A stretch of 64,000 bases of DNA, from contig NC_134029.1 in the NCBI RefSeq assembly GCF_964204645.1, forward strand, positions 3,109,001 to 3,173,000, in the 5' to 3' direction. Shown piece by piece: positions 1 through 14,000 of the stretch (its first letter is position 1; each line of letters begins with the position of its first letter). The translations under genes were made by a program, and so were the position numbers. Origin of the DNA: Tubulanus polymorphus. Its lineage: Eukaryota > Nemertea > Palaeonemertea > Tubulaniformes > Tubulanidae. The notes below the pieces were generated by a model, which worked only from the letters and a program-made list of their open reading frames with translations, was not told the origin of the DNA and searched no databases.

Positions 1-430
1 AGTACATCTCATTGTACAGAAGTGTACACAGTACATCTCATTGTACAGAAGTGTACAAAGTACATCTCATTGTACAGAAGTGTACACAGTACATCTCATT
101 GTACAGAAGTGTACACAGTACATCTCATTGTACAGAAGTGTACACAGTACATCTCATTGTACAGATGTGTACACAGTACATCTCATTGTACAGAAGTGTA
201 CACAGTACATCTCATTGTACAGAAGTGTACACAGTACATCTCATTGTACAGAAGTGTACGCACTTCATCTTAGTGTACAGAAGTGTACACTTTACATCTG
301 ATTGTACAGAAGTTTTCACAGTACATCTGATTGTACATAAATGTACACAGTTCTTCTCACTGTACATAAATGTACACAGTTCTTTTCATTGTACAGAAAT
401 GTACACAGTTCTTTTCATTATACAGTGTGC
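1..430. repeat. 29-bp tandem repeat (minisatellite), runs off left edge
   Basis: About 15 head-to-tail copies of a 29-bp unit, roughly AGTACATCTCATTGTACAGA followed by AGTGTACAC. Copies up to about 255 are nearly identical. From about 255 to 430 they diverge steadily (for example CTCATTGTACAGAAAT variants). Because 29 is not a multiple of three, a run of three units reads as a 29-residue protein repeat in all forward frames, so the long open frames here are by-products of the repeat. There are no unique spacers, so this is not a CRISPR array. Confidence 0.95.
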
Positions 431-1509
431 TAAAACTAAATAAACTCTACTGAGATTTTTTCACCACCAAAACATGCTTGCAATCAGCATTTAGTCCACG
501 CACGTTTCAGAATGTCTTGTAATGTTGTTGTTATTGGCGCACTTTGTGCGTTCGTTTATAATTTATCGACAAATTCCTCCCATTTACAGTTTACAACAAC
601 ATTTCATTCCACTCGCATTAATAAAAGCCCTCTTCCTCCCTTCCCCCTCCCCCTCCCCCGCACGCACTCACTCATCAGTTATCTGATTTATTCCGAGATA
701 AGCTGAAGGTGTTTTTCATTCAGAGATAGCACTGATTCTCTAGTGATTTTCAGCTTAATGTCGAAGTCGTGCTGATTGTGTGTTCATAATCTCTAATATG
801 TGACAATCAGTAGTTTATCTATTAATAACACCGATTGATTATGTCGTTTCTTTGAGTCTGAATTCCGCGGATGAACGGATTATTGTATTTTCACTCATCT
901 TTAACCCTTTTCCATCTGTGAATTATGTCGTAACAGTTGAATTCCATTTTACCCATTACAAAATGATGTGCTCATAAGTGTTGCCAGATGGAAATGGGTT
1001 AGATCGGAGTTTTAGAAAGGGACGCACTCCTAGTTCTAGATGTTGTCATGCTGGAATTTACTCGTTTCATCATCTGACACGTTGATTGTGAATTAGTTAA
1101 CGCGGTACTCTGTCTCTCCTGGGACTTTCAAAGTACTGCGATCATTTACCTTCCTGGTATACCGTTGGGAATTGATAAATGGCAGCTACTTAGTACCATT
1201 ACCTTTTTGAACCGGTGCAAATATTTGGTGCCTATCGACCTCAGCAGTTTTGCATTCAATGATTAATCCGAAGTATTACCATGACTAACATGTTTAAGAT
1301 ATCTCGAAGATTTTTAAGTTTATGACGGCGCTCTGGTTTACTGTAGTTGGTTGATGAAGTAAAAGGAATGATAAAAATGGACAAAAGATGTCTCTTGAAA
1401 AAATAGAAGTTGCTCCTCGCTCCTCGCTCCTCTCATATACAACATAGAAAAATAGAAAAACGCATCAAAACTGATATTGACTTTAGTGATGTTTGCCACA
1501 GATTCCGCA
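431..1509. other. Unassigned non-coding DNA between two minisatellites
   Basis: AT-rich sequence with a pyrimidine-rich run near 630-660. No open frame with recognisable protein content and no convincing exon was found on either strand. Confidence 0.5.
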
Positions 1510-1761
1510 GATCCCAGTACGGCTGCGGATCCCAATACGGCTGTAGATCCCAGTACGGCTGCAGATCCCAGTACGGCTGCAGATCCCAATACGGCTGCAG
1601 ATCCCAGTACGGCTGCAGATCCCAATACGGCTGCAGATCCCAATACGGCTGCAGATCCCAGTACGGCTGCAGATCCCAATACGGCTGCAGATCCCAGTAC
1701 GGCTGCAGATCCCAATACGGCTGCAGATCCCAATACGGCTGCAGATCCCAGTACGGCTGCA
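1510..1761. repeat. 18-bp tandem repeat, 14 copies
   Basis: Exactly 14 copies of an 18-bp unit, GATCCCAGTACGGCTGCA, alternating irregularly with an AAT version (GATCCCAATACGGCTGCA). The first two copies carry extra substitutions. The period is a multiple of three and the unit lacks stop codons in several frames, so four overlapping frames stay open through the array (for example a D-P-S-T-A-A reading on the plus strand). None has a recognisable flanking domain. Confidence 0.95.
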
Positions 1762-4700
1762 GCATCTCGTAACCGAACAATAACGAATTCATGGTAATTT
1801 TCAGAGCGCTTTGGGAGAAACTGAGTTACAGTACTAAGAGATTGTTTATGATTGTCGCCCTGTGAGTAGCGTATGACTCCATTAACGAACTCCCGCTTGA
1901 ATTTGTAAACACTAACAACCGGTGCTCTTGTCGCTTCGCCGTTGCCTCATATCGCGTATGATAATCTGATTATTATAAACCTCGCTGATACCTGACATTA
2001 CGACGACGTGGCTCTGGTTCGTTAAATCCTCGCAGTAGGTTTCCTTCCTGTCGCACAGTGTCACTACGAATTACACGAGATTATTATACAAAATTGCAGT
2101 TTAACGCAATGCGATTATCATTTGAAATCTCAAACTTGATTTAAACAAAAAATTTCCTATCATTGTAATCAAGGTTCAAAGCTTAACGATAATGATCTAA
2201 TACTAGTTTGCTTATACTAGTGGATTCAGTATGAGTCGATGTGCATTACATCATCAATATTAGCGTTTCAAAATAGTAATTACAATCGCGTAAACCTTAA
2301 TTAATTTAATTTCATAACGCTTATTTTCTATATCATGAATTTTCATATGTTTTTAATAATGAATTACAGGCAATTAAATACAAATAGGGTATTGTGTGAG
2401 TGGATGTGGACTATGTCATCAATACTGGACTGGTTACTCATCAATTCAATTCAAATGAATTAAATGTTTTATGATACTTGCCCTCAAAACATGGCCAGCG
2501 CGACAGCTATCATTGATGCCAGTATTAATCAATGTATATGTTACTTTTCAACGAATCAATAAACTTTCAAGTCAGTTTTCTCGTTTCCACTCAGATTTCG
2601 CTGGTAGTTTTTTCTATCATTCTATCGATTGACCACGATCTTCGTTTATATTTTCTGGTTTTGTGGAATGAATATGATTGAATGATTCTGGCGTCGTTTC
2701 TCTCGAGGGCTCGACGGTCGGCGTTGTCATTTTTTTGTGGTTGGTTGATTCCGCAGTCAGGTCTGAAAACCACGCAGTACGACCAGGGGCGTCGTGTCGG
2801 TATTTTATGTTTTGCAGTGATGCGAAATTTTTCCTGCTGCGAATAATTTTCTACTCGGTGTCGGCTGAGCTGACGTAGTATCTATAAAAACCATTGATGT
2901 ACGGATGAAATTGATGATACCTACTAGCAATGATTTAGTTGCTAGTACTCAACACCACCACCTAGCAATTTGAACTACTCCGGGTCCCTGTGCCTCCTTG
3001 ATTCCTTACAAACTCCTTCACTACGGAAAATGCTTTTAAAGGTGCTTGGAACTCTTAATTTGAGCAAATGTCCAAAACTCCTTGAAAAGTCCTTCAATTT
3101 TAAGAAATAGGCAATAGATCTGTGTCCATAATGAAATAACTCAAATTATTCAAATCACTCGAGGTCTGTGCAGAGAAAACGTACATTAGCTCGACTAGAT
3201 TTCTTGAATTTTGTGATGAAAACAAACAAACCATTGGAAAAATAGCAGTAATAGTTTAGGAGGTCCAGTTACGACTTAGCTACTGTGTACACTACAACAG
3301 CGCTATCAAAGATCAGTATCAAATGTATATTATTCGACATTTGAAGAAAATTGATATCTTCTGAAAAACACAAGTTTCGTTTTCATGCTTTGCTATTTCA
3401 TCATTGATACATCGCGTATCTCCGGGGCGCCAGCAGCGATATCGACTCGAACCCGGTCAATCGGCAGGAATTGAAAATATTTGAATTCATCAGTATCCAT
3501 CGCTTGAGATTGTTTATTCTGTGCGATGACTGAGTCTGACAGCGTCTGCTTCAGTCAGCATCAGTCGTCAATCAGATCGTTAACTCAATTGAAAGTCTAA
3601 TTGCAATAAGGCAGACGTCACAAATCAAACCCAGTCTATACTTCTCATTTCAATCAGTCAATACTTTTAACCCTTTAGCCTTTTATCCAATCATGATCGC
3701 ACTCTACGCGGCGCACATGGAATATTCGAAGATATGTCAACTTCATTCTGAACTGTTATCTCTAGAGAGAGCGTCTAGTGTAATACTAGTGAATCTAGTC
3801 ACACTGCGATTGAAAGCCAATATCGTCGAATATCGAGTGACCTGAGCTTCAAATCCACCTGAGAATTTACCCGCAAATATACATTATGATCTCATTCGTT
3901 GTTTTATCTCATAAATCTGTTATTCATATTTTAGTTGTTTGCGCTCCTGTAATCGAAAAAGAAAATGACCGAGTGATAGCAGTAATTCTAGTAAGTATGA
4001 TTTACATTATCTCCTGATGTAAATATATATGAGTCGAGATGGAAGCTAATCGTGTATTCTGTAACATCGAGTCGGGCATTGAAAAGAATGCTATATAAAT
4101 TCTGCTTCACCATGTTGCTATTTCTTTCGAGCGATGTTTCATTAATGCACGGCATTGATTTTGTGATTTTTTTGCGCTTCGCGAAGTGGCTCCAAGCAAG
4201 AATTCGGTTGATAAGAATTTCTGTGGCCTGCATAGTGCGTTGAACTATATGTGAACGCAGGGATGGATCTAGTGGGTGGTTTTGGTTTCCTGACCCCAGC
4301 CTCTTCATCGAGGTTGCTATTTTTGTAAAGATAGAGATTGTTGAAACTCATAAATTTGAAAGCCATCCTCTTAGAAATCGCATCTTTTTGGATGGACAAA
4401 AATCTCTTGCCCTGATAGTGACACCCCCTAGTGGCTCTCGCCATGGCTCCTTTGTCCTTTTCTTTTCAACCCGCACCTTCAAATTTTCCTTGGAACTATG
4501 TCAGTTTTAATATCATTTCAGAGCATCTGCAGCCATCTAAACGATGCAGACAGACGACATTTAGAATTCGTACAGAAACAGGTAAATTTCTCCCTGAAAT
4601 CTGTGAATATGAACTGAGCACCGGTTGAGTTTGGTAAATCTAATAGAAGCGTCTAGACACGTCTGTTTCTCTTCATTTATTGACCTTTCTCAGCGAATTC

Positions 4701-5077
4701 CCTTCGATAGAAATCAACGACTTGTTATCAAGAACATTGTCCAGTATATTGAATCTGTGTTGTGGTCAGCGCATATTCCTCGGAGGAGCTTTCACCCTCG
4801 CCCTCTCTCTCTCTCACTCTCTACATGTACATCATTAATACAAACAAGACTAGAATTGATTATTATTGCGTCTCATGGCGCCAATTGAGTGTGATAACTA
4901 TAATTGCTAGTGTAGTCCCTACGAATATAGATGGTCAGTAAATATAAAAAATTTCACACCCGGAAAGGGTTTCGTCGAGTTAATGAGATTCATCTGATCT
5001 GATCTTCACGAATACTCTAATATGTTATGAAAAAATTATGAGATATCTGATAAATTGTTTTTCTATTTTTTTTTCAG
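1762..5077. other. Non-coding stretch upstream of the first recognised PDE2A exon
   Basis: About 3.3 kb with no recognisable coding exon on either strand. A CT-rich run lies near 4800-4820 and a possible CTCF-like core near 4426-4440. The missing N-terminal exons or promoter of PDE2A could lie here or left of the window. The open frame 4431-4628 has a donor-like GTAAAT at about 4581, but its phase does not fit the exon starting at 5078. Confidence 0.5.
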
Positions 5078-8000
5078 TTGGCTGTCACGTATAGAAGGAT
5101 CAGTTCTGTGGCTTCCTCTACTCATGGCAGACGTTCTGTTCGCTCTAATGCAGACGCGATACTCAAACTATGCGGTAAGTTCTGATGCTCATCTGAATTC
5201 AGTTTCAAGGATCTTCAATTGACACCTCCTCTTCATATGTTACCTGAGAGGGCTCTAATGATGATGTCATCAGTTTGTAACGAGCCCTCGTCTTGTCCAA
5301 ATCACTCATCAATATAGTGCCATCATTTAGAATATTGCCAGAATTTGATAGCAGTAAATATCAGACGACTGTAATGAGAGGCGTGGTGGCCTCCGTGGTC
5401 TAAGCTCGGTCTTCATGTACTGGTCTCGTCTATCTAGGGTTTGTTCAAATCCTGGAACTGGTAGAATGTCACTTATTGTGCGATGTTCTTTCTTTATGGC
5501 CCTTCTACCTACAATAAGGTTCAATCTTATGATACTGATGTTTTGGGTAGAATGCTTCTATCTATTATCAGAGATTTATTAAGATTTTCAGTTATATCTC
5601 TGATCCATCTGAAATATCAGTCGAACAAAATCTTTTCATCGTTGATCGTTAATATTGTGGGTTTTTTATATACACTTCATAGATTGCAACTGGTCTATAT
5701 TGATTTCACCATTAATGATGCTCTGAGTGGCGCTCAGCGCGTTGTGGGATGAAAAAAAGTCTGATTCAAGACGATATCAGTTGATACCGCCAGCAAAAAA
5801 GCGTTGTATTTTATTTCACTGTAATGAAATACTGCCTCATTTTATACTGATGAGAATTCTCACGTACAAAATCATTCAGGTGAATTCATGGCGACATAAT
5901 TTGCGATGTACCGCGTCGGCCAGGGGGGAGGCTGGGGGATGTTAGTGCAGGCTGGGGGGATGTTAGTGCAGTTAGCGTTGTTCATGTCTGCCTGAAGGTA
6001 TGAAGGTATGCGATCAGATCCATCTGATTCTATCTACAATGTATATCCTTTAACAGCTCTTGGAGAGTAGATCCTCAAGACTGAACTGTAATTTTGGAAA
6101 AACTTACCAAAACCGAGTAGCCACTGACCTGGAAAACTCAGGGAATCAGAAATAATCAGGGAAAACTAAGATGCGATGAATTTTACCAGAAACCTAGAAA
6201 TTCCTCTGATTCACTCAGGGAATTTTGTGTAATGACAAAACTCAGGAGATTCGTAAATGGGCAGAAAGTGGCCAACACACTGTGAAAGTTTCCTCATTAT
6301 AATGTGTGTACGCGGGATAGAGTGAGTTTTCACCCCATTGAAACACTGAGTGAGATAACCTACGACAATCACTGCACTTTTTAATTTAATTACACCGTCG
6401 GACTTTGATGAAATGTTTCCCATCAGTTAGCGTCGCGCGATATTGCTGTCATCGTCGAGAGACGACGTCAACAAAGAAAAAACTTGTCAGACGTCGGAGC
6501 GTTGAACGCATACGCGAGAGATGAGAATTTAATTGCTTGAAATTTTATCGAGTAGAAATATGTGCGGATAAGTCGATAACATGGATATCTGACGTATTGA
6601 TATTTGAAAGACTGATTCTCTGAGATAGACGTCATCCCTTAGTATTTCAACGAGTTCTGGAGATAATACAAAAATAAGATGCTTAATTTCACATGCATCT
6701 CATTGAAATCGGCCTATGAGGGATTTTAGACAATGGGTCGGGTATTGCAGACGCCCCCCCCCCCCCACGTCATCATTATATGGGTTTCCGATAGATGAGA
6801 ATGTCTTAAACTTCTGTTGGATTCGTTTATTTTGTGGGGGAAATGAAGTGGATCTTTGTAGCTTAGAACGAAATTCGATTTAGGCTTGAATTGACGAGTA
6901 AATAGCATAGTAAACAATGATTAAGTTCAATTGATTCTCTCTCTGTTTCTTTATCCCTTCCGTCTTCCATCTCTAACCAGTCTTTCTTTCTTGCTCTGTC
7001 AGGTTTTTAAACTAGATGCCGCCAATAATGAAAAGATCTCTAGTAAATCAAATGAATTCCTAATGAAATCCAGGCTCCCATCACATACAATAATAGGGTC
7101 TGATTACGATGAATGTGAATCCATGATCTGATGATGACAACACGTTTTAACTATTGTCATCGACAGACATTTGAAGTTGAAATGGGTTCTTTGAGAAAGG
7201 TGGAACTTAGTTCCGTTTTTATGAATTTTTCACAACCGGGGGGGACTGTATCACAGAATGATGCGTTGAATTAGAGGATTGATTATTGATGGTATTAAGC
7301 TCAGTTGAGTTGGTTTTTTCTTGTCCCGAAATCGATGCACTGAAAGTATCATCGTTTCTCAGTAATTCACTGATTAAGCATCTGTGACTCGAAGAGAGTT
7401 CATACGCTTAAAGGTATATTCTGACAACGAGTGTCGCCGCCGCCGTTAGATTTCCGTTCTGATGCCGAAATGTTCATTATCAACGACACAAGGAAACAAC
7501 GCATCATCACCGACGACGACGACTACGACACTTCACAAATTGCCGTCCCTTCTCGCAGTAAACTTTTCGGCAAAATGTAGAAAGTTTCTTTTGTCCGATC
7601 AACAAAATGGTAGCTTTTTCAACCACAGAAGATATGGGTTTAGGGTCAAGATGGTGAGGGATAGGGGTCTAGAAAGTAAGGGTTAGGGTTAAGGTCTAGA
7701 GGGTTAGGGTTTAATGTTAAATAGTAATCATTATAATATTGTAAGGGTTAGGGTAAGGCTCTAAAGTTCTAATGCCGGCAGTGGTTAGAGCTCTGTGCTA
7801 GTGCTTGCATGGTCAATACCCAAATTTCCTTGTTCTAACTTGTTTTCTGAGATCAGCACACTAATGTACGTATTGACATGAGAAACTTAAATGGACATAA
7901 GAAACTTTCTACCTCTTGCAACTGATAGCGATAAATCTTCTAAGTTGGCATTAATTCTCACAAAAGCTTCATGTGTTTGATTGATATCTTAGTCCGTGCG

Positions 8001-11000
8001 TGACGTGTTTATTGTTGGTCTGTTTAAATGATGGATATGACCATACAACTCTCTCCCCAACATCCCTCATATCACTGAATAAATGAATATCTGAAAAAGA
8101 CCGGGTCTAATTGGTCTTATTTCTGGTCTCTTTCTCTGAATGGAGAAGGCGCTTATTGTACAAATTGGGCTGATTCGTTATACAACCATTGACCTTTAGA
8201 CTATGAAGCTGATCATGTAAAAAATGCATATTGAGCCCTAGGTTTTATAGTGAGGTAATCGAAGAGCCTGGGTAAAAACAAGTACCAGGATATCGGAAAA
8301 AACCTGGGAATTTCCTAGATTGGAAATGCTAGAAAATGTGATAGATGATCCTCTAATCTTGGAAATATTTGGGAATTTCATTCTACACGTCATGTAGCAT
8401 AGTTTGTGGATGTCATCAATATGCTTTCCCCAAGGTCAACTATTCTTGAAAGTTACCTTATTTAACCAGTCACCGCTGAAATATTGACCTCCCTGTTGTA
8501 TGATGGTATGTTTACTTTAACAAATGCCCGATTTTGATTAGGTAAAACTTGGGAATTTTTAATTTATGTGGGAAGAATGGAGTAGGTAACATAGTATACA
8601 ATCCATGGGTAGTCGATATATAGAATAGCTGCCAGTTAAAGCACATTTTATGATGATATGTGTTTTTGGTTGTAGTCGTACTGACACTGACATTACAAAT
8701 GGTATTCCTTTCACTTCAGTTATTGTCATCAGTTGCTCAATTTCGTATTCATTATTTATTGCTGATGTCGTTACTGAATTGCGTGCAATCACCCGGGTTT
8801 CACCGTAATATTCATGTGTGGTGCACGGAATAATAACTCTACCTTGTGTATAACACTTAACTAATAAGTGAACATTGACAGGTCAAGAGTAATGAGTGAT
8901 GATGACTGATGTAGGCGGTAAACAGTGGTTTCATTGTCTCATCAAATTACAGTCTCTCTTATAATTAATAATTAACAGACGTTTTAGGAAATGAACAGTT
9001 TTAGTAATCAGAACCAGTTCCAGGATTGTCAGTTTGATGATATGAAGTTGAAATTAGTCCATTTCCGATGTTTTCATTCGAGAGAGAATTTTTCTTACAA
9101 AGATCCTCATTCCTGGTTGTGATATATTAAACTCAGACTCAAGCCTCTTTTCATTCTGTGATGGATAAACTAAAACTGGTCTATTGGTCTTAAAGTCACT
9201 AAGTTACTTAAATCAGCGTTTGTTGAACCTGATGTGGTCGATTTGTTGGGTTTTTGCCGTTCGCGTGATGCGTCTGTCGTATTGGCGTTAACTCGGGCTG
9301 ATGAGATCTAGTTTTTACCCATTTGAGGATAGAGAATTGCGTCGATGGTGGAAATTGTTTGCGTGTTTGACCGGAGCTTACTCATGAGACCACTCTCAAA
9401 TACATTACACCTTAAATCCATAGCTGCTAATGTCCCTAGAGTTGTTTTCAATGGTCTTAACTGTTGACGGTCAATGCTTATTGTCAAACTAGGCTGGACT
9501 CAGGGGGGGCTCAATACTGCATATATGCAATTCTAACATCACTACTTTAATGAAATCGAACCTGAAAGTTTGAATATGAATTCATATATCGAGGGATCGA
9601 GGAACAAAGATTTGCAGCATTTTACGAAATAGCTCAGAAAATATTTTCTTCGGTAGTTTTCTTATAGTAGAAGAATATCACGGTATTTGTTGTATTATAG
9701 GTGAGCTTTACGATCAAGATGCCGCCTCGTTACAGCTGAAAGTCATTAAATATGTAAGTATATCAAGTCATAAAAAACATGAGAACAGACAGGTTTCCTT
9801 TATATATTATTGATGAAACCTATCTATCACTCTCTCTCTCCCTCTCTCTCCTCTCTCCCTTTCTCTCTGTCTCTCTTTCTCCTCTCTCTTGTCTCCTATC
9901 ATCAGAACCAGCACGCATGCTTTCGAAAGATGAAAAAATTTTATTGGCAAAAAATTGCCGCATAGCGAAGTGTCTGTGTCATCAATGATGTACTGTTGGT
10001 ATGGGAACAATGTGTCTCGCTGTTGTGTTACTTAATGCATGTAACTCAACGCATCAGATCTCAAAATACCTGTAAATTTTGGTATAATCGCTTAAAAAAA
10101 AAACTGGCACTGAGCCACAACCCGGTTGAATATTGAATAAAATGGTGCTAATACAATGAAAAATTGACGACATTCCACTGCAGAAGTCGACCTCTCACTT
10201 AGTATAATGTATCAAGAAGTGTTTCATCGAGCTAGTATCAGCAACATTACCAACCAAGCTTCAGGAATGTTGTATTCCTGCATTCAGTATTCCTGAAGAC
10301 GACTACTAGGATATAGTTGAAATGTTGAATCAACTTCTAGCTCAAGGAAACAATTCAGAATCTTTAAGAATTTCATTCTTATTTCTGGATTTTACTACGC
10401 AGAGGAGTTTCATCAAGGCTTCACTCACTTCTACTGCTAATCATTAAACTGAACTTTTGAATAACTTTCATATATTTTCATCTGATTGACTTTTTAAAGT
10501 TGAATAATTTGTTTTTCAGCTTCAAAATGCAACAGATGCACAATGCGCATTCTTACTACTGCGGTCACAAGACGATACCTTGTTTTGTCAGGTAAAAGAA
10601 TACCCTTTCATTTTGGTTCGCTTGGTAACGCTATCACCAAGGAAACATTTATTATCGTCGTCACATTGTTGTACACCGATCCCGTCGTCAACTATATATT
10701 ACCGCGTGATTTCCGATACCGCGCAGTTGCCATGGAAACATATATTCTCCGCAATCGAACTAATACTGTCTTTACCACCAAAAAAATGTGTTATGCTGTG
10801 ACAGGTTCGGCAATAACAGGACAAATCAAATCACGGCCTAATACGTTACGATATTCAAACATAGTCCCGATTTACTAGTATCAATTGTGTCCCTGATCAT
10901 TCTCTTTGTATTTAGCTGAATTGTAAAGCTGAAACCGAAAATGTTAGACAAAAAAAGGACGAAAATAAAATTTCATAGTAAATTTCATAATGCATGAGCG

Positions 11001-14000
11001 TCATCGGATAAATCATTTACCTAATGTAACTACCATGCACTAGTAGCGAAAGATAAAATCTAGTGAAATATACGAAGTCGATGTATCTCAGAAGACTTAA
11101 ACATTTTTTCCTACATATTACATAAAAATTGCTCTTTACCATTAGTTATTGGACCTGATTATTCTATAGGAACGTTCTTACTCTTGTTGATTTTATTTGT
11201 GTATGTTCCGTTGCTGATCAAACAGTGAATTGTTATTGGAACAAACGGAATCGTGAGATATTTCCCCTCAGTTATTTCTACAGTTATTCGTCTCCGGGTT
11301 AATTTTACCTCGAATACAAATATTGTGAATTCTAAGGCATTCTATGTTGTCGCTTTAAAAAAGCAGAAACTTTTGTTTTCTTTTCTTCTAGTTCATCGCT
11401 CTCTCTCTCTCTCTCTCTGTATAGGATATGTGTTTAATTGTCAGAGAAATATGATTTTCTTTTACGAGGATATTCCCATGTTGTGTGGGAAATTCTCTTT
11501 TTCCATGAGAATTTTTTAACCATAAAATGACAATACTGCGCATTATAAAAGAGAAGTTTAATCAGAATGTACATGTATTATGGGACTCTATGAATATTAA
11601 CAGTTGTTTTACCTCAGGAGCTGTGCTACTCATCGATTGTGCGGTGTTAAATTCTCACCCTAGAATCGAATTTTAATTTTAGCTATAGAAACTAGAATAA
11701 CAGCAATCCAAGCCAAGTATACTATACCTATAAAAACCTCAATTAAAGCTAACTTGAACAATATTTGATTTCTATTTATTGAATTGTGGTGTTTTTGCAG
11801 GTGATGGGAGATCAAGTATTTCCTGATGAGATATGGTTCCCTGTAAGTGAAATTCTAAAAAATGAAATTCTAAACAATTCTTATTTCACTGTGAGTTGAC
11901 ATTTCAACGATGAATTAACCATTGGAAGTATTTTCGTTTACAGAACAGTAAGAATTTGGTTACGAATACAGATTTTCTTTCCCATGAACAACTGGATGAG
12001 GTTTGTATTAGTCACGGGCCTTTTTTCATTAAAAGATGGAAACAAATTTGAAATTAGAAAAAGAATTTATTCAAGCGTTTTGAAATGGGAGAGAATAGGA
12101 AAAAATTGAAATAAATTTTTTGAATTATATAAATATTTTCCACATAAAATCTTGAAAGGACTGAAGGCGGAGTAGTTTGTTTGATACAAATGTTTTTGGC
12201 AGAATTGGCCGGGTGATGGATCCGTACAGCAAGTGATTACAAAAAGTGACTAGAAATTCACCGCCTAATGAATTATGAAAAACCAGATGAAATTGCTCTG
12301 TCACATCACATCACTACGCATACAAATGATCCATTAAAAAAACCCTGCGTCAGTCAGACGCGTAATAGTCTCAGTACGTCGGAATTTTGTTTTTCAAAAT
12401 AAAGGGGTTAAAGACAATTTCGCGGCTATGTCGGCGGTAATTCCAAAATCCCCGATCGCCAGTAAACCGACTTAAACGCGGACAAATTAATTGCGAAAAA
12501 TGTCTTGTTTGTCTTCACAGATGGAGCAATGTCAATTTTGATGCAAGCGAAGGCATTTTCAGACAAGACTTATTTGATTTTGCTGTTGGAAGAATCCTCA
12601 GTCCTGAATACCCTCAGGGTGGTCTGTTATTAGTACATATCGAATTTTTACTGCGCGATTCCTCTTATAGAATATGCTTGTTTTTTAGATTTATTCTAAG
12701 CCGGTGTGTATTGGTGCGTCGTGTAATTCTGCGATAAGAAATTAATCTGTTTATTGAATAGTGAATCCTACCTTCCTCATAACTCAACAATAACAACAGA
12801 TACTTCATGATTAATGCAACAAGTAACTCTTTGAATGCGTAATTGCGAGCATTACGTGCACCGAGTAGAATGAAACTAATTTGAATGGAAATATTTTGAT
12901 CTTCTTATAAACATGAACTCAGAAACCAAATGTAGCTATTTTTCGTCGAAACCACTGACGTAAACCGTGTAGCTATATTTTCTTTATTTTTCTTGAGATC
13001 TGAAGATGTTATCGACGTTGCGCTGAATGGGATCTTGCAGTTCAATCGTGTTACAATGTATTCATCGATCGTTGAAATATTGCGCGCAATTTCTTTTAAA
13101 GGTCAAAGATTTTGTTTTTCTGAAAAACGCGTAGGGAGATATTTGCTGTGATTTCTATCGGACGGAATAAGCGGAATAAGATCGGATTTCTGACGAGGGT
13201 TAGCTTAACTGCACTGAAGATGAAGTTGAGAACTATGGTTCATTTGCCAATCTAGCCGGCAAAGCTTAAGCCGCTCTCGAGATATAGCTATATTAATAGT
13301 GATATTCATACACCGTGCAGCTTTAAAGATTTGTTCTGCGACTGGTTTTGTAACTTGATCCGAGAACAAAGTCTGATGATCAATAGTCGCCCCTCACATC
13401 TAATAAAACCTGTTGAGTACCTCCAACTACTCATCACTCTGTCTCTATGCTCCAGCTGCTGCTGCTGCTGTTTTATATTTCCTGATGTAATCATCGTCTC
13501 TTGTTTGGTATTTACAGGATCAAAGGAACTTCTTGGAAAAAAGATTGAATTTTGCGATTACATCATTTCTCAGCGTGCCCGTTATAAGCAAAGGAACGAA
13601 GGAAATCGTCGCAGTCGCGTGCGTTGTTAATAAGCGAGCGGCGACCAGGTATGATCCTCCGATATGAAGCAATTCATAATCGATTCTTTTGATCACGTTT
13701 GATTTGAAGTTTGAAACCTCCGCTATCTAACAGGTAGTGCACATAATGATTGAATGTCGCGTCGTTAATGACTGATTTACTCTTATTTCAGGTTTAACAG
13801 TGACGATATCGCCGCGATACAAGAATGTTTCGAATACACGGCGACCGTACTGACGAGTACGCTAGCCTTCCAAAAAGAACAAAAGCTAAAAAACCAAACC
13901 ACAGTAAGTTACTTTAACCGGGGATGTTCTCAATCCTTTCAACCTTTCAACCATCCCGCACTTATGAAAAGAAATGTCTGAAAGCTATTCCTTGAGCTAG

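Larger units (their letters stand above)
5175..9700. other. Large PDE2A intron
   Basis: 4.5 kb between coding exons with donor GTAAGT and acceptor TTATAG. It holds the SINE-like piece at 5377, a duplicated 19-bp segment (GGCTGGGGGATGTTAGTGCA type) near 5930-5970, a C-run near 6754-6766 and TTAGGG-like motifs near 7670-7760. No other exon was recognised. Confidence 0.7.

Noticed and set aside
1-430. CRISPR-like array
   Set aside because: The repeats are directly adjacent with no unique spacers, and the genome is eukaryotic.
12-443. Long overlapping open frames with a VHSTSHCTEVY-type repeat protein
   Set aside because: They are produced by the 29-bp tandem repeat, open in all three forward frames, with no splice context or domain.
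1338-1797. Repeat proteins on both strands (LGSAAV, DLQPYW, QYGCRS, DPSTAA)
   Set aside because: All come from the same 18-bp array; four mutually exclusive frames cannot all be real and none has flanking coding signal.
4431-4628. Open frame starting MALAMAPLSF as the first PDE2A exon
   Set aside because: The donor-like site at about 4581 leaves phase 1, which would put a stop codon early in exon 5078-5174; the exon needs phase 0.
12521-12545. Acceptor plus ATGGAGCAATG as a missing PDE2A exon
   Set aside because: The in-frame reading stops after six codons and has no GAF similarity.
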